Origin: UBA4615 sp044371545
GTDB lineage: Bacteria > Pseudomonadota > Gammaproteobacteria > Burkholderiales > Burkholderiaceae_E
Assembly (NCBI GenBank): GCA_044371545.1
Contig: JBILTM010000001.1
Location: 1-64,000, forward strand
Direction of reading: 5' to 3'
DNA length: 64,000 bases
The position numbers and the translations under genes were made by a program. Below, in pieces: positions 54,361 to 62,614 of the stretch (the first letter of the stretch is position 1; the number at the start of each line of letters is the position of its first letter). The notes under the pieces are model-generated. The model saw nothing but the letters and a program-made list of their open reading frames with translations, was not told the DNA's origin and made no database searches.

Positions 54361-56550
54361 TCACGGATTGCGACGCAGGATCCCGACCCCGTTGACGGCG
54401 GGGCCGCCGCCGGGGCCGGAGATCGTGTAGCCCAGGCCCATGCGGGCCGCCTCCGGACCGAGGAAGGCGCCCGAGACCGCGGCCCGGCAGCCGCCCGAAG
54501 GCGCGCAGCCGAGCGCGCCGGGCGCGTCCGCCTGCACCGCCAGGTTGCCGCGGAAGGCGTTCGGGGCGGTCATCGTCAGGTTCGAGGCGGCCGGGTCGGC
54601 GAGGCCGCCGGTCGTCGCGAAGCGGTAGCGCGTGTCATCGGCGAAGCGGACCGCGGCCTCCAGGCCGATGCGCGTGTCGCGGCCCGCGCCGAAACGCACG
54701 ACCGCGTCGGCGTTGAAGCTGCCGGGCGCCGACGAGCCGTCGGAGAAGGTCGGCGAGGTCGCGCCGGCGAGCGAATAGCGTGCGGAGCCCTCGGTCGGCA
54801 TCGTCAGCGTCGGGATGCCGACCAGATAGTGCATCCCGTCGCCCGAGCGCTGTACGTGCGCGCTCTCGCGTCCGAGCACCGCGAGCCGGGCCGTGCCGTC
54901 GATCCAGCGGCCCCAGACGGCGATGCCGTCGCCGCCGACGTCGGCGGTGCCCGCCTTGCCGCGCGACAGGCACAGCACCCCGGGGCACAACCCGACCGAA
55001 ACGAGCTTCGCGCCGTCGAGCGCGACGCGCGCCGACGAGGTCGCGAGCACGGCGGTGTCGATCACCGGCGCCTGACGCAGGTGGACGTACAGCAGGCTCG
55101 CGTCGAGCGCGATCGGGCCGGTCTGGCTGGGGACGGGGAGGGAGGGGGAGGTGGGGAAGCCCGCCGAGGAGCCGGAGGAACCGGACGAAGCGGACGAACC
55201 GGACGAACCGGACGAACCGGACGAAGCGGACGAACCGGACGCTACCGAAGAGCCCGAAGAGCCCGAGGCACCTGAATTTCCCGAAGACCCGCTCGTCCCC
55301 GAATTGCCGGTGCCCGTCGGGCCCGACGACGCCGTCGGCGCGGGGGAGTCCGTCCCGCTCGGACCCGCGCTGCCGCCGGTCCGGGCAGGGGCCGCGGTCC
55401 CCGCCGTGCTGCCCGCACCCGTGCCCGCGGCGCCGCCCGTCGCGACACCGCTGCTGTCCTGCGGACCCGCACTGCCCGCCAGCGCGAGCGTCGCGAGCGT
55501 CGGCGCCCCGTCCGCGTCGCGCTGCGCGCTCGGCGCGATCGCCGCCGCCGTCGGCCCCGTTCCCGTGCCCACGGGCAGCGCGGTCACGCCCGACGGCTCG
55601 TCGTCGACGCGGCCCGCGCCCGCCGAGCGCGCCGGCGCATCGCTGCCGTCGGTGCGCCCGTCGTCGTCCTTCGCGAGGGTCGGCGCCTCGGCGGGCGCGC
55701 GGCCGGCGCTCGTCGCCCGGCGCGTGCCGCCGGCGAGCGTGCCCGTGGCAGCCGGCGCGCCCGCCGTGGCGAGCGTCGCGGCCTGCGCCGACAGCACCGC
55801 GAAGCGCGCCCCCGCGCTCGCGCCGGCGTCCGCGTCGACGCGCCCCGCGCGTGCGATCGCATCGGCGACGGTGCCGCTGCTCCCGGGCATCGTCGACGAC
55901 AGCACCGGCCGCTCCGTGGTCGGCGCCGCGGGCCGGTCGGCCGAGGGCGCATGCACCGTCCTGCCGGCGTCGACCTCGACCGTACCGCCGCGCGTGGTCA
56001 CCGCGACCCGGCCCTGCGACACCATCACGCGTGTCCCGGCGCTGCGTCCCGGTCGGCATTGCGGATCGCACGCGGTCTCCTCGACGACGAACTCGGTGCC
56101 GCGCACCCCGACCGTCGCCGTCGGCGTGATCAGCTTGTAGTCCTCGTGCCGGCGCTTGCCGATCGCACCGGTCACCGTGCGCAGCGTGCCCCGCGTCAGC
56201 AGGTAGACCGCGCGCTGCGCGTCGCCCTCGAAGCGGTAGGCGTCGATCGTGAAGCGCGAGCCCGGCTGCAGCGATACGACCGAGCCGTCACTGAAGCGCA
56301 TCTGGACGCGGCCGTCCGAACCGGTCTCGATGCGGTCGCCCGCCGAGACCGCGTCGCCGGTGATCGGGCGCCGCGTCGCGTCGCCGGCGGGTCCGGGCCG
56401 CACGACGACGACGTCGCCGGCGACGAGCCACAGCCGGGCGTCCTGGGCGAGCGCGGGTGCGGCGCACGCGAGCGCGACGGCAGCCGACGCCGCGCGCAGC
56501 GCCGTCGCCAGCCGCCGGAGCAGGCCGGCGCGGCAGCGTGTGCGGCGCAT
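54361..56550 (-). CDS. secreted FecR-domain protein with Ser/Gly linker and TbpB-like C-terminal barrel
   Basis: A 729-residue protein. A Sec signal (about 1-36, cleavage near ALAQ) leads to a FecR-type domain (about 40-165; ITGDAVSAGDRIETGSDGRV, ITPTATVGVRGTEFVVEE). A long Ala/Thr/Gly/Ser-rich linker (about 200-480) follows, ending in SSG/SSA repeats. The C-terminal about 240 residues (WGRWIDGTARLAVLG, PTLTMPTEGSARYSLAGATS, VSGAFLGPEAARMGLGYTI) resemble the eight-stranded TbpB_B_D barrel of Slam-exported proteins. Residues are weakly conserved, so this match is inference. The gene starts 2 bases after the stop of the Slam-like barrel gene and ends 13 bases before phoH. It could be an exported adhesin, binding protein or signalling protein. 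Confidence 0.75.
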   Translation of the reverse strand: MRRTRCRAGLLRRLATALRAASAAVALACAAPALAQDARLWLVAGDVVVVRPGPAGDATRRPITGDAVSAGDRIETGSDGRVQMRFSDGSVVSLQPGSRFTIDAYRFEGDAQRAVYLLTRGTLRTVTGAIGKRRHEDYKLITPTATVGVRGTEFVVEETACDPQCRPGRSAGTRVMVSQGRVAVTTRGGTVEVDAGRTVHAPSADRPAAPTTERPVLSSTMPGSSGTVADAIARAGRVDADAGASAGARFAVLSAQAATLATAGAPAATGTLAGGTRRATSAGRAPAEAPTLAKDDDGRTDGSDAPARSAGAGRVDDEPSGVTALPVGTGTGPTAAAIAPSAQRDADGAPTLATLALAGSAGPQDSSGVATGGAAGTGAGSTAGTAAPARTGGSAGPSGTDSPAPTASSGPTGTGNSGTSGSSGNSGASGSSGSSVASGSSASSGSSGSSGSSASSGSSGSSAGFPTSPSLPVPSQTGPIALDASLLYVHLRQAPVIDTAVLATSSARVALDGAKLVSVGLCPGVLCLSRGKAGTADVGGDGIAVWGRWIDGTARLAVLGRESAHVQRSGDGMHYLVGIPTLTMPTEGSARYSLAGATSPTFSDGSSAPGSFNADAVVRFGAGRDTRIGLEAAVRFADDTRYRFATTGGLADPAASNLTMTAPNAFRGNLAVQADAPGALGCAPSGGCRAAVSGAFLGPEAARMGLGYTISGPGGGPAVNGVGILRRNP
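55172..55234. repeat. 9-bp tandem repeat inside the FecR-domain gene
   Basis: Seven 9-base units (CCGGACGAA, with variants GCGGACGAA and CCGGAGGAA) run head to tail and a partial unit follows. They encode Ser-Ser-Gly/Ala triplets in the linker. A change in unit number would keep the frame and only alter linker length by three residues per unit. Confidence 0.9.
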
Positions 56551-56552
56551 GC

Positions 56553-57926
56553 TCAGAACCGGTAGCGGGCGTAGACGAAGGCCTGCGTGCGGCGGAAGTC
56601 GTTCGGCGCGAGCGTCGACGCGCTGTGCGTCCACGCGAGGCCCGGCATCAGCGTCAGCGATCGGCCGACGTCGTGCTCGAGGCCGATCCGCAGGTCGTGC
56701 TGATGGTCCAAGCGCACGACGCCGAACAGCGGCTCGATCGCGTCGAACGTGCGTCGCTCGAACGACCAGCCCGCGTTCGCGCGCCAGCCCGGCGCCAGCG
56801 TCGCGCCGAGCGCGGTGCGCAGGCCGACGAAGCCGAACGACAGCTGCGGCAGGTCGGCGTGCACGGTCTCGTCGCCGCCGTGCAGCGCCGCGGCGAACGT
56901 CGGGGCGCGAGGGCCGCCCCAGCCGTGCGCGAGCGTCAGGCCCGCGGCGATGCGTCGCGCGTCGCGCACCGGCTGGTCGGGGAAGGTCAGGTCGAACGCC
57001 TGCGCGTAGGCGCCGAGCTGCGTGCGCGGCCCGCTGTCCCACTGCCACTGGGCGATCGCGCCGGCCGCGTCGCGGAACGCCGTGCCGTCGAGTCGCAGGT
57101 GCTGGTACTGCAGGCTCATGGAGTATCGATGCGCTCCGAACGCGGACGACAGGCCGGCGGACGCCTCCGCCGAACCGGTATCGATATTGTGCTGGCTCGC
57201 ATTCGTGCGTTGGGCGATCTGAAGACCGGTAGTCCAGTCGAGCCAACCGTTGATCGGTGCGACGTACGTGATGCCCGCGGACAGCGCCGCGAACGCGCTC
57301 TCGCGCGGCCGGCTCGCGGGCAGCGGCACCAGCGCCTGCCCGTCCGACAGCACCCACTCGCCGAAGGAGCTGCCGAAGTTGACGTTGCTGTCCCAGCCCG
57401 CGCCGGCCTCGAGCAGCACGATCCAGCGCGGCGTGCGACCGTCGCCGAGCCGCGCGACGGTGTCGAGGTAGCGCTGCACCGTGTCGCGCACAGCGGGTGG
57501 CAGCTCGCCGCGCGCGACCGCCTCGAGCTCGCGGCGCGCGGCCTCGAGCTCGCGCAGCTGCAGGTGCGCGCGGCCGATCTCCGCACGTGCGGGCAGGTTC
57601 GACGGGTCGGCGGCGAGCACGCGCTCGAGCGCGAGCACCGCGATGCCGGGCCGGCCGGAGTCGAGCGCCGCGAGGCCGAGCAGGTAGTCGAAGTCGGGCG
57701 CGCCGGCGAAGCGCACGGCCTGCGCGTCGAGCAGCCGGAACGCGTCGTCGGGCCGCTTCGCGTCGAGCGCGGCGCGCGCGTCGGCGAGCAGCCGCGACAG
57801 CACCGCGGCGTCGGACGTCGCCGCCGGCGACTGCGCGCCGCCCGGCACGACCGCGCCGGGCGCGAGGACCGTCAGTGCGAGCGCCACGGCGAACGCACGC
57901 ACGGCGAGCGCGGCCGCTCGCGGCAT
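56553..57926 (-). CDS. TPR plus beta-barrel outer-membrane protein, Slam (DUF560)-like
   Basis: A 457-residue protein. A signal peptide (about 1-32) is followed by TPR-like helices (about 40-165; LLADARAALDAKRPDDAF, LALERVLAADPSNLPARAEI). A barrel of alternating strands spans about 185-457, begins LEAGAGWDSNVNFGSSFGEW and ends with an outer-membrane terminal strand (FVYARYRF). This TPR-barrel layout, length and the AGWDSNVN block match surface lipoprotein assembly modifiers (Slam), which move TbpB-like proteins across the outer membrane. The ATG at 57926 gives a good signal peptide; a GTG at 57992 overlapping miaB would add 22 residues. The next gene starts 2 bases after its stop. Confidence 0.75.
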   Translation of the reverse strand: MPRAAALAVRAFAVALALTVLAPGAVVPGGAQSPAATSDAAVLSRLLADARAALDAKRPDDAFRLLDAQAVRFAGAPDFDYLLGLAALDSGRPGIAVLALERVLAADPSNLPARAEIGRAHLQLRELEAARRELEAVARGELPPAVRDTVQRYLDTVARLGDGRTPRWIVLLEAGAGWDSNVNFGSSFGEWVLSDGQALVPLPASRPRESAFAALSAGITYVAPINGWLDWTTGLQIAQRTNASQHNIDTGSAEASAGLSSAFGAHRYSMSLQYQHLRLDGTAFRDAAGAIAQWQWDSGPRTQLGAYAQAFDLTFPDQPVRDARRIAAGLTLAHGWGGPRAPTFAAALHGGDETVHADLPQLSFGFVGLRTALGATLAPGWRANAGWSFERRTFDAIEPLFGVVRLDHQHDLRIGLEHDVGRSLTLMPGLAWTHSASTLAPNDFRRTQAFVYARYRF

Positions 57927-57984
57927 CGAAAGCAGGGTCTCGACGTCCCGCGTCGCCGGGGTTCCGCGCGCGCTGGCGCGGGGC

Positions 57985-59325
57985 TCAGTCACGGATCGGG
58001 AGTTCGCCGCGCAACGAGTGCGGCAGCGCCGAGGTGATGGCGAGATCGACCAGGTGCCCGACCAGGCGCGGCGCGCCGGCGAAGTTGACGACCCGGTTGT
58101 TCTCGGTGCGCCCCGAGAGCTCGTTCGGGTCCTTGCGCGACGGGCCCTCGACCAGCACGCGCTGTGTCGTGCCGACCATCGCCTCGGAGATCCGCCGCGC
58201 GTGCCCGTCGGTCGCGGCCTGCAGCCGCTGCAGCCGCGCGAGCTTGGTCGCCTGCGGCGTGTCGTCGGCGAGGTCCGCCGCCGGCGTGCCGGGGCGCGGG
58301 CTGTAGACGAACGAGAACGAGCCGTCGAAGCCGACGTCCTCGATCAGCGCCATCGTGCGCTGGAAGTCCTGCTCGGTCTCGCCGGGGAAGCCGACGATGA
58401 AGTCCGAGGTGATCGAGACGTCCGGCCGCGCGGCGCGAAGCCTGCGGATGATCGACTTGTACTCGAGCACGGTGTAGCCGCGCTTCATCGCCGCGAGCAC
58501 GCGGTCCGAACCCGACTGCACCGGCAGGTGCACGTGCGCGGCGAGCTTCGCGATCGTGCCGTGCGCGTCGACGAGCCGCTGAGAGAACTCGCGCGGATGC
58601 GACGTGGTGTAGCGGATGCGCTCGATGCCGGGCATCTCGGCGACGTAGTCGAGCAGCATCGCGAAGTCGGCGCGCTCCTCGCCCGCGCCGGTCGCGCCGA
58701 GGTAGGCGTTGACGTTCTGCCCGAGCAGCGTCACCTCGCGCACGCCCTGCTCGGCGAGCCCCGCGACCTCGGTCAGCACGTCCTCGAACGGGCGCGAGAC
58801 TTCCTCGCCGCGCGTGTAGGGCACCACGCAGAAGCTGCAGTACTTGCTGCACCCCTCCATGATCGACACGAACGCGCTCGCGCCCTCGACGCGGGCCGGC
58901 GGCAGGTGGTCGAACTTCTCGATCTCGGGGAAGCTGATGTCGACCTGCGGCCGGCCGGTGCGCCTGCGCGCTGCGATCAGCTGAGGCAGTCGGTGCAGCG
59001 TCTGCGGCCCGAACACCACGTCGACGTACGGTGCGCGGCTGACGATGTTCGCGCCCTCCTGGCTCGCGACGCAGCCGCCCACGCCGATCACCATGTCCGG
59101 GCGCTCGCGCTTGAGCGCGCGCAGCCGGCCGAGGTCGGAGAACACCTTCTCCTGCGCCTTCTCGCGCACCGAGCAGGTGTTGAACAGCACGATGTCGGCC
59201 TGGGCGGGATCGTCGGTCGCCTCGACGCCGTCGGCCTGTGCCTGGCCGAGCACGTCGGCCATCTTGGCCGAGTCGTACTCGTTCATCTGGCAGCCGAACG
59301 TGCGGATGTAGAGCTTCACGGGCAT
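57985..59325 (-). CDS. miaB: MiaB, tRNA-2-methylthio-N6-dimethylallyladenosine synthase
   Basis: A 446-residue radical-SAM methylthiotransferase. The N-terminal UPF0004 domain has LYIRTFGCQMNEYDSAKMAD with cluster Cys. The radical-SAM motif is EGCSKYCSFCVVPYTRGEE (CX3CX2C). A C-terminal TRAM domain ends the protein. It methylthiolates i6A37 of tRNAs. The ATG at 59325 is the family start. It normally heads miaB-phoH-ybeY-corC-lnt; here the Slam-like and FecR genes follow it. Confidence 0.97.
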   Translation of the reverse strand: MPVKLYIRTFGCQMNEYDSAKMADVLGQAQADGVEATDDPAQADIVLFNTCSVREKAQEKVFSDLGRLRALKRERPDMVIGVGGCVASQEGANIVSRAPYVDVVFGPQTLHRLPQLIAARRRTGRPQVDISFPEIEKFDHLPPARVEGASAFVSIMEGCSKYCSFCVVPYTRGEEVSRPFEDVLTEVAGLAEQGVREVTLLGQNVNAYLGATGAGEERADFAMLLDYVAEMPGIERIRYTTSHPREFSQRLVDAHGTIAKLAAHVHLPVQSGSDRVLAAMKRGYTVLEYKSIIRRLRAARPDVSITSDFIVGFPGETEQDFQRTMALIEDVGFDGSFSFVYSPRPGTPAADLADDTPQATKLARLQRLQAATDGHARRISEAMVGTTQRVLVEGPSRKDPNELSGRTENNRVVNFAGAPRLVGHLVDLAITSALPHSLRGELPIRD

Positions 59326-59339
59326 GGGGCGGCTCCGGC

Positions 59340-59720
59340 TCAGCGCTGCTGGGCGGCGCGTCGCGCGGCCGCGATCCGGGCCGAGATCGTGCGCCACTCC
59401 TCGTCGGTCACCAGCCAGACCTGGACGACCTCGCCGAGGCTGCCGCGCTGGTAGGCGACGCGCCGCTCGCCCTCGACGGTCGACGGCGGCCGGATGATGT
59501 TCGACTCGTCGCGGATCCGCGTGCCCGGGCCGAGCAGCACCGGCTTGCCGTCGATCGTCGCCTCGGGGAACACGCCGATGCGCAGCCGACCGAGCTCGAC
59601 GCCTTCGGGGATCGCGCGCTGCAGCGGCATCTGCTGCGCGAGCGCCGGCGCGCCCGCGACCGCGGCGAGGGCCAGGGCGGCGCAGACGAGGCGCGGACGG
59701 AGGCGGGCGGGCAGGTGCAT
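59340..59720 (-). CDS. exported protein of unknown function (126 aa)
   Basis: A 126-residue protein with a signal peptide (about 1-28, cleavage near ALAQ) and a small mature domain: IGVFPEATIDGKPVLLGPGT, RDESNIIRPPSTVEGERRVA and WLVTDEEWRTISAR. It is probably periplasmic. I do not recognise a named domain, but small signal-bearing proteins of this kind occur before miaB in betaproteobacteria. The stop lies 14 bases before the miaB start, so it is likely co-transcribed. Confidence 0.7.
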   Translation of the reverse strand: MHLPARLRPRLVCAALALAAVAGAPALAQQMPLQRAIPEGVELGRLRIGVFPEATIDGKPVLLGPGTRIRDESNIIRPPSTVEGERRVAYQRGSLGEVVQVWLVTDEEWRTISARIAAARRAAQQR

Positions 59721-59823
59721 GGTGCGGCGGATGATACCGCGCTGGCCTGCGGCCCCCGCGCCGGACGGCGGACCGCGGGTCGCGCCGGTCGGCCGAGGCG
59801 CCGCGCCCCGGGCCGCCTCGGCG

Positions 59824-61509
59824 TCAGGCCGCGCGCCGCGCCTGCGTGGCCCCGGCCGGCACGAGGCCGAGCCGGTTCGCCGCGCAGATCACCGCGCGCA
59901 GCGATGCGACGACGATGCTGCGGTCGATGCCGACGCCGAAGCGCGTGCCGACCACGCCGTCGCCCGCCGCCTCGATGAACGCGACCGCGCGCGCGTCCGA
60001 GCCCGCATCGATCGAGCGCTCCTCGTAGGCGTCGATCCGCAGCGGCAGCCCGAGCGCACGCACCGCGGCGTCGATCGGACCGTTGCCTTCGCCGCGCAGC
60101 GTGCGCCGCTCGCCGTCGACCGACACGTCGAGCTCGACCTCGTGGCCGCGGTCGCTGCCGCTCATCCGATGCGCGATCAGCCGGATCCGCGCGTCGTCGC
60201 GCAGGTAGGCGTCCGAGAACAGCGTCCACAGGTCGTCGGCGGTCACCTCGGTGCCGTGCGCGTCGGTGTGCCGCTGCACGATCGCGCTGAACTCGACCTG
60301 CAACCGGCGCGGCATCACCATCCCGTGGTGGCGCTCGAGCAGGAACGCGATGCCGCCCTTGCCCGACTGGCTGTTGACCCGGATCACCGACTCGTAGCTG
60401 CGGCCGACGTCGGCCGGGTCGATCGGCAGGTAGGGCACCTCCCACGGCGCGTCCGGGCGCTGTGCGGCGAAGCCCTTCTTGATCGCGTCCTGGTGCGAGC
60501 CCGAGAACGCGGTGAACACCAGGTCGCCGACGTACGGGTGGCGCGGATGGATCGGCAGCTGGTTGCACTGCTCGACGGTACGGGCCACCGCGTTGATGTC
60601 GGAGAAGTCGAGCTCCGGGTCCACGCCCTGCGAATAGAGGTTCAGCGCGAGCGTGACGAGGTCCACGTTGCCGGTGCGCTCGCCGTTGCCGAAGAGGCAG
60701 CCCTCGATGCGCTGCGCCCCCGCCATCACCGACAGCTCGGCCGCGGCCACCGCGGTGCCCCGGTCGTTGTGCGGGTGGACCGAGATCACCGCCGCCTCGC
60801 GGTTCGGCAGGTTGCGATGCATCCACTCGATCTGGTCGGCGTAGACGTTCGGCGTCGCGCACTCGACGGTCGCCGGCAGGTTCAGGATCACCGGCCGCTC
60901 GGGCGTCGCGCCCCAGGCGTGCATCACCGCCGCGCAGACGTCGCGCGCGAACGGCAGCTCGGTCGAGGAGAACACCTCCGGGCTGTACTCGAAGCCCCAC
61001 ACGGTACCGGGCCGCGCGTCGAGCTGCGCGCGCACGAATCGCGTCATCCGCACCGCGAGGTCGAGCACCTCGTCCTGGCTCAGGCCGAACACCACGCGGC
61101 GGAACACCGGGGCGGTCGCGTTGTAGAGGTGCACGGTCGCGCGCTTCGCGCCGGCGAGCGAGTCGATCGAGCGCGCGATCAGGTCCTCGCGCGCCTGCGT
61201 GAGCACGCTGATCGTCACGTCGTCGGGCACGAGACCCGTCTCGATCACGTGCCGCACGAAATCGAAGTCGGTCTGCGACGCGGCCGGGAAGCCGACCTCG
61301 ATCTCCTTCACGCCGATCTTCACCAGCGTCTCGAACATCCGCAGCTTGCGCGTCGTGTCCATCGGCTCGAACAGCGCCTGGTTGCCGTCGCGCAGGTCGG
61401 TGGACAGCCAGCGCGGCGCGCGGTCGATGGTGCGCGACGGCCAGCGGCGATCGGGCAGGTCGATGGTCGGGAACGGTCGGTACTTTCCGGCGGCGGGCTT
61501 CGTGATCAT
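59824..61509 (-). CDS. leuA: LeuA, 2-isopropylmalate synthase (long form)
   Basis: A 561-residue alpha-isopropylmalate synthase. The TIM barrel has WLSTDLRDGNQALFEPMDT (metal-binding Asp), EVGFPAASQTDFDF and VISVHPHNDRGTAVAAAEL (His-X-His metal ligands). The C-terminal LeuA allosteric domain (about 430-555) mediates leucine feedback. It condenses acetyl-CoA and 2-ketoisovalerate, the first leucine-specific step. Upstream lies a leucine-rich leader peptide and a strong hairpin, so attenuation control is likely. Confidence 0.96.
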   Translation of the reverse strand: MITKPAAGKYRPFPTIDLPDRRWPSRTIDRAPRWLSTDLRDGNQALFEPMDTTRKLRMFETLVKIGVKEIEVGFPAASQTDFDFVRHVIETGLVPDDVTISVLTQAREDLIARSIDSLAGAKRATVHLYNATAPVFRRVVFGLSQDEVLDLAVRMTRFVRAQLDARPGTVWGFEYSPEVFSSTELPFARDVCAAVMHAWGATPERPVILNLPATVECATPNVYADQIEWMHRNLPNREAAVISVHPHNDRGTAVAAAELSVMAGAQRIEGCLFGNGERTGNVDLVTLALNLYSQGVDPELDFSDINAVARTVEQCNQLPIHPRHPYVGDLVFTAFSGSHQDAIKKGFAAQRPDAPWEVPYLPIDPADVGRSYESVIRVNSQSGKGGIAFLLERHHGMVMPRRLQVEFSAIVQRHTDAHGTEVTADDLWTLFSDAYLRDDARIRLIAHRMSGSDRGHEVELDVSVDGERRTLRGEGNGPIDAAVRALGLPLRIDAYEERSIDAGSDARAVAFIEAAGDGVVGTRFGVGIDRSIVVASLRAVICAANRLGLVPAGATQARRAA

Positions 61510-61579
61510 CGGTCGGGCTCCAAGGGGTCGGTGGACGACCGGAGCGTGGGGGCAGGAGAAGCGTCGGCGGGTGCGCGCA

Positions 61580-61629
61580 GCCTCCCGTGGCCCCGAGCTT
61601 CGGTCGGGGTACGGGTGGGCCGGGGAGGC
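61580..61629 (-). promoter_or_regulatory. hairpin of the leu leader (candidate attenuator)
   Basis: Seven outer base pairs (GCCTCCC with GGGAGGC; 61629-61623 with 61586-61580) enclose an inner stem (CCCCGA with TCGGGG; 61609-61604 with 61596-61591). It starts 14 bases after the leader-peptide stop and ends 71 bases before leuA. No T run follows, so termination might be Rho-assisted, or the fold may act on translation. It is the main structure in the untranslated part of the leader. Confidence 0.5.
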
Positions 61630-61642
61630 GTGCTGGACTGGC

Positions 61643-61732
61643 TCAGGCGCCCAGGACGGGCAGCATGCGACCCCGGCCCGGCGCTAGTAGCAGCGCGGGC
61701 AGCGAAAGCAGGGTGGGGCGCACGAAGAGCAT
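61643..61732 (-). CDS. leucine-rich leader peptide of leuA (29 aa)
   Basis: A 29-residue peptide with nine leucines, seven of them within residues 8-16 and flanking positions (TLLSLPALLLAP). Leucine codons clustered just before a hairpin and a leucine-biosynthesis gene are the signature of ribosome-mediated attenuation. No ribosome binding site precedes the ATG; the predicted transcript start lies on the ATG, so it would be translated as a leaderless message. Low charged leucyl-tRNA would stall ribosomes here and raise leuA expression. Confidence 0.72.
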   Translation of the reverse strand: MLFVRPTLLSLPALLLAPGRGRMLPVLGA

Positions 61733-61738
61733 CCGTGG

Positions 61739-61768
61739 AGGGTAGCCGTGCCCGTCGGGGGCTGTCAA
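61739..61768 (-). promoter_or_regulatory. promoter of the leuL-leuA transcript
   Basis: On the minus strand a perfect TTGACA (61768-61763), an 18-base spacer and TACCCT (61744-61739) fit sigma70. The expected start, seven bases after the -10, is at about 61732, the A of the leader-peptide ATG. This explains the missing ribosome binding site. Confidence 0.6.
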
Positions 61769-61913
61769 ACCGACGGCGGACGGCCGGCGGGGCGCGGACC
61801 CGTTACCGACGCTTACGAACCGTTGCACTCCGAGGTTCCGCTGGCGTGAACGCGGCCCGCAGCGCCGCCGTTGAGACGTCATGGACACCGACACCCGTTC
61901 CACGGAGACCCTC

Positions 61914-62603
61914 ATGCGCACCCCCCGCGCCGTCGCCGCCGGCGGCACCGGCTTCGCCCGCACGATCCTCACCGCGGCCTGCACGGCCGCGCTCGCGATC
62001 GCCGCGTCGGACCCCGCCGGCGCGGCCGAGCGCGCGCTGCGCGGCGAGGCGACGTTCAAGGCGCCCACCGAGGCGGCGATCATGCGGCTGCCCGCGTCGT
62101 CGCCGATCCCGGCGGCCGACCTGCGCAGCGGCACGCTGTCGTTCGAGATCGTCTACGACGACGCCGCGCCCGACGCGGAGCCCGACGTCTACGGCGGCCG
62201 CTACCCGAGCGCGATCCGTGCCTACCGCGTGCGGATCGGCGCGACCACGGTCGAGATGCCGCCGGCCGGCGCCGAGCTGCGGGTGTCCGACGGCGGCTTC
62301 GGCCTCGCGCACCGCGAGTCGCTGCAGCTGCTCGCCGCCGCCCGTTACGGCGACCACGACCTGCGCGTCGGCTGGGTCCGGATCAACCAGCGCGCCCCGA
62401 CCGAGGACCTGCGCGGCGCCCCCGGCGCGATCGCCGGCGACGCGATCCCCGATGCGCGCACGCTGGTCGCGTTCCCGACCTCCGGGGAGTTCGACCGGGT
62501 GTTCTTCGTGCGGCTCGACCCGGTCGCCGACCCGCGCCGTCCGGCGCTGTACCTGAGCACGTCGACGATGACGGTCGCGCCCGCGCCCGTCGGGTCGCGC
62601 TGA
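61914..62603 (+). CDS. exported protein of unknown function (229 aa)
   Basis: A 229-residue protein with a signal peptide (about 1-38, cleavage near AGA-AE) and a beta-rich mature part: GTLSFEIVYDDAAPDAEPDV, YGGRYPSAIRAYRVRIGATT, and RTLVAFPTSGEFDRVFFVRL. This pattern looks like a PEP-CTERM-type or jelly-roll secreted protein, but no sorting tail or named domain is present. The ATG at 61914 has a GGAGA ribosome site; an in-frame ATG at 61881 is a weaker alternative. The lipoprotein gene begins 11 bases after its stop. Confidence 0.7.
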   Translation: MRTPRAVAAGGTGFARTILTAACTAALAIAASDPAGAAERALRGEATFKAPTEAAIMRLPASSPIPAADLRSGTLSFEIVYDDAAPDAEPDVYGGRYPSAIRAYRVRIGATTVEMPPAGAELRVSDGGFGLAHRESLQLLAAARYGDHDLRVGWVRINQRAPTEDLRGAPGAIAGDAIPDARTLVAFPTSGEFDRVFFVRLDPVADPRRPALYLSTSTMTVAPAPVGSR

Positions 62604-62614
62604 AGGAGGCGGGG

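Noticed and set aside
55172..55234. CRISPR-like array
   Set aside because: The repeats are 9 bases, have no spacers and lie in frame inside a gene.
59494..62556. A 1020-codon plus-strand open frame opposite leuA
   Set aside because: It is antisense to leuA, the leader and the miaB-upstream gene; its composition is Arg/Ala/His-rich with no domain.
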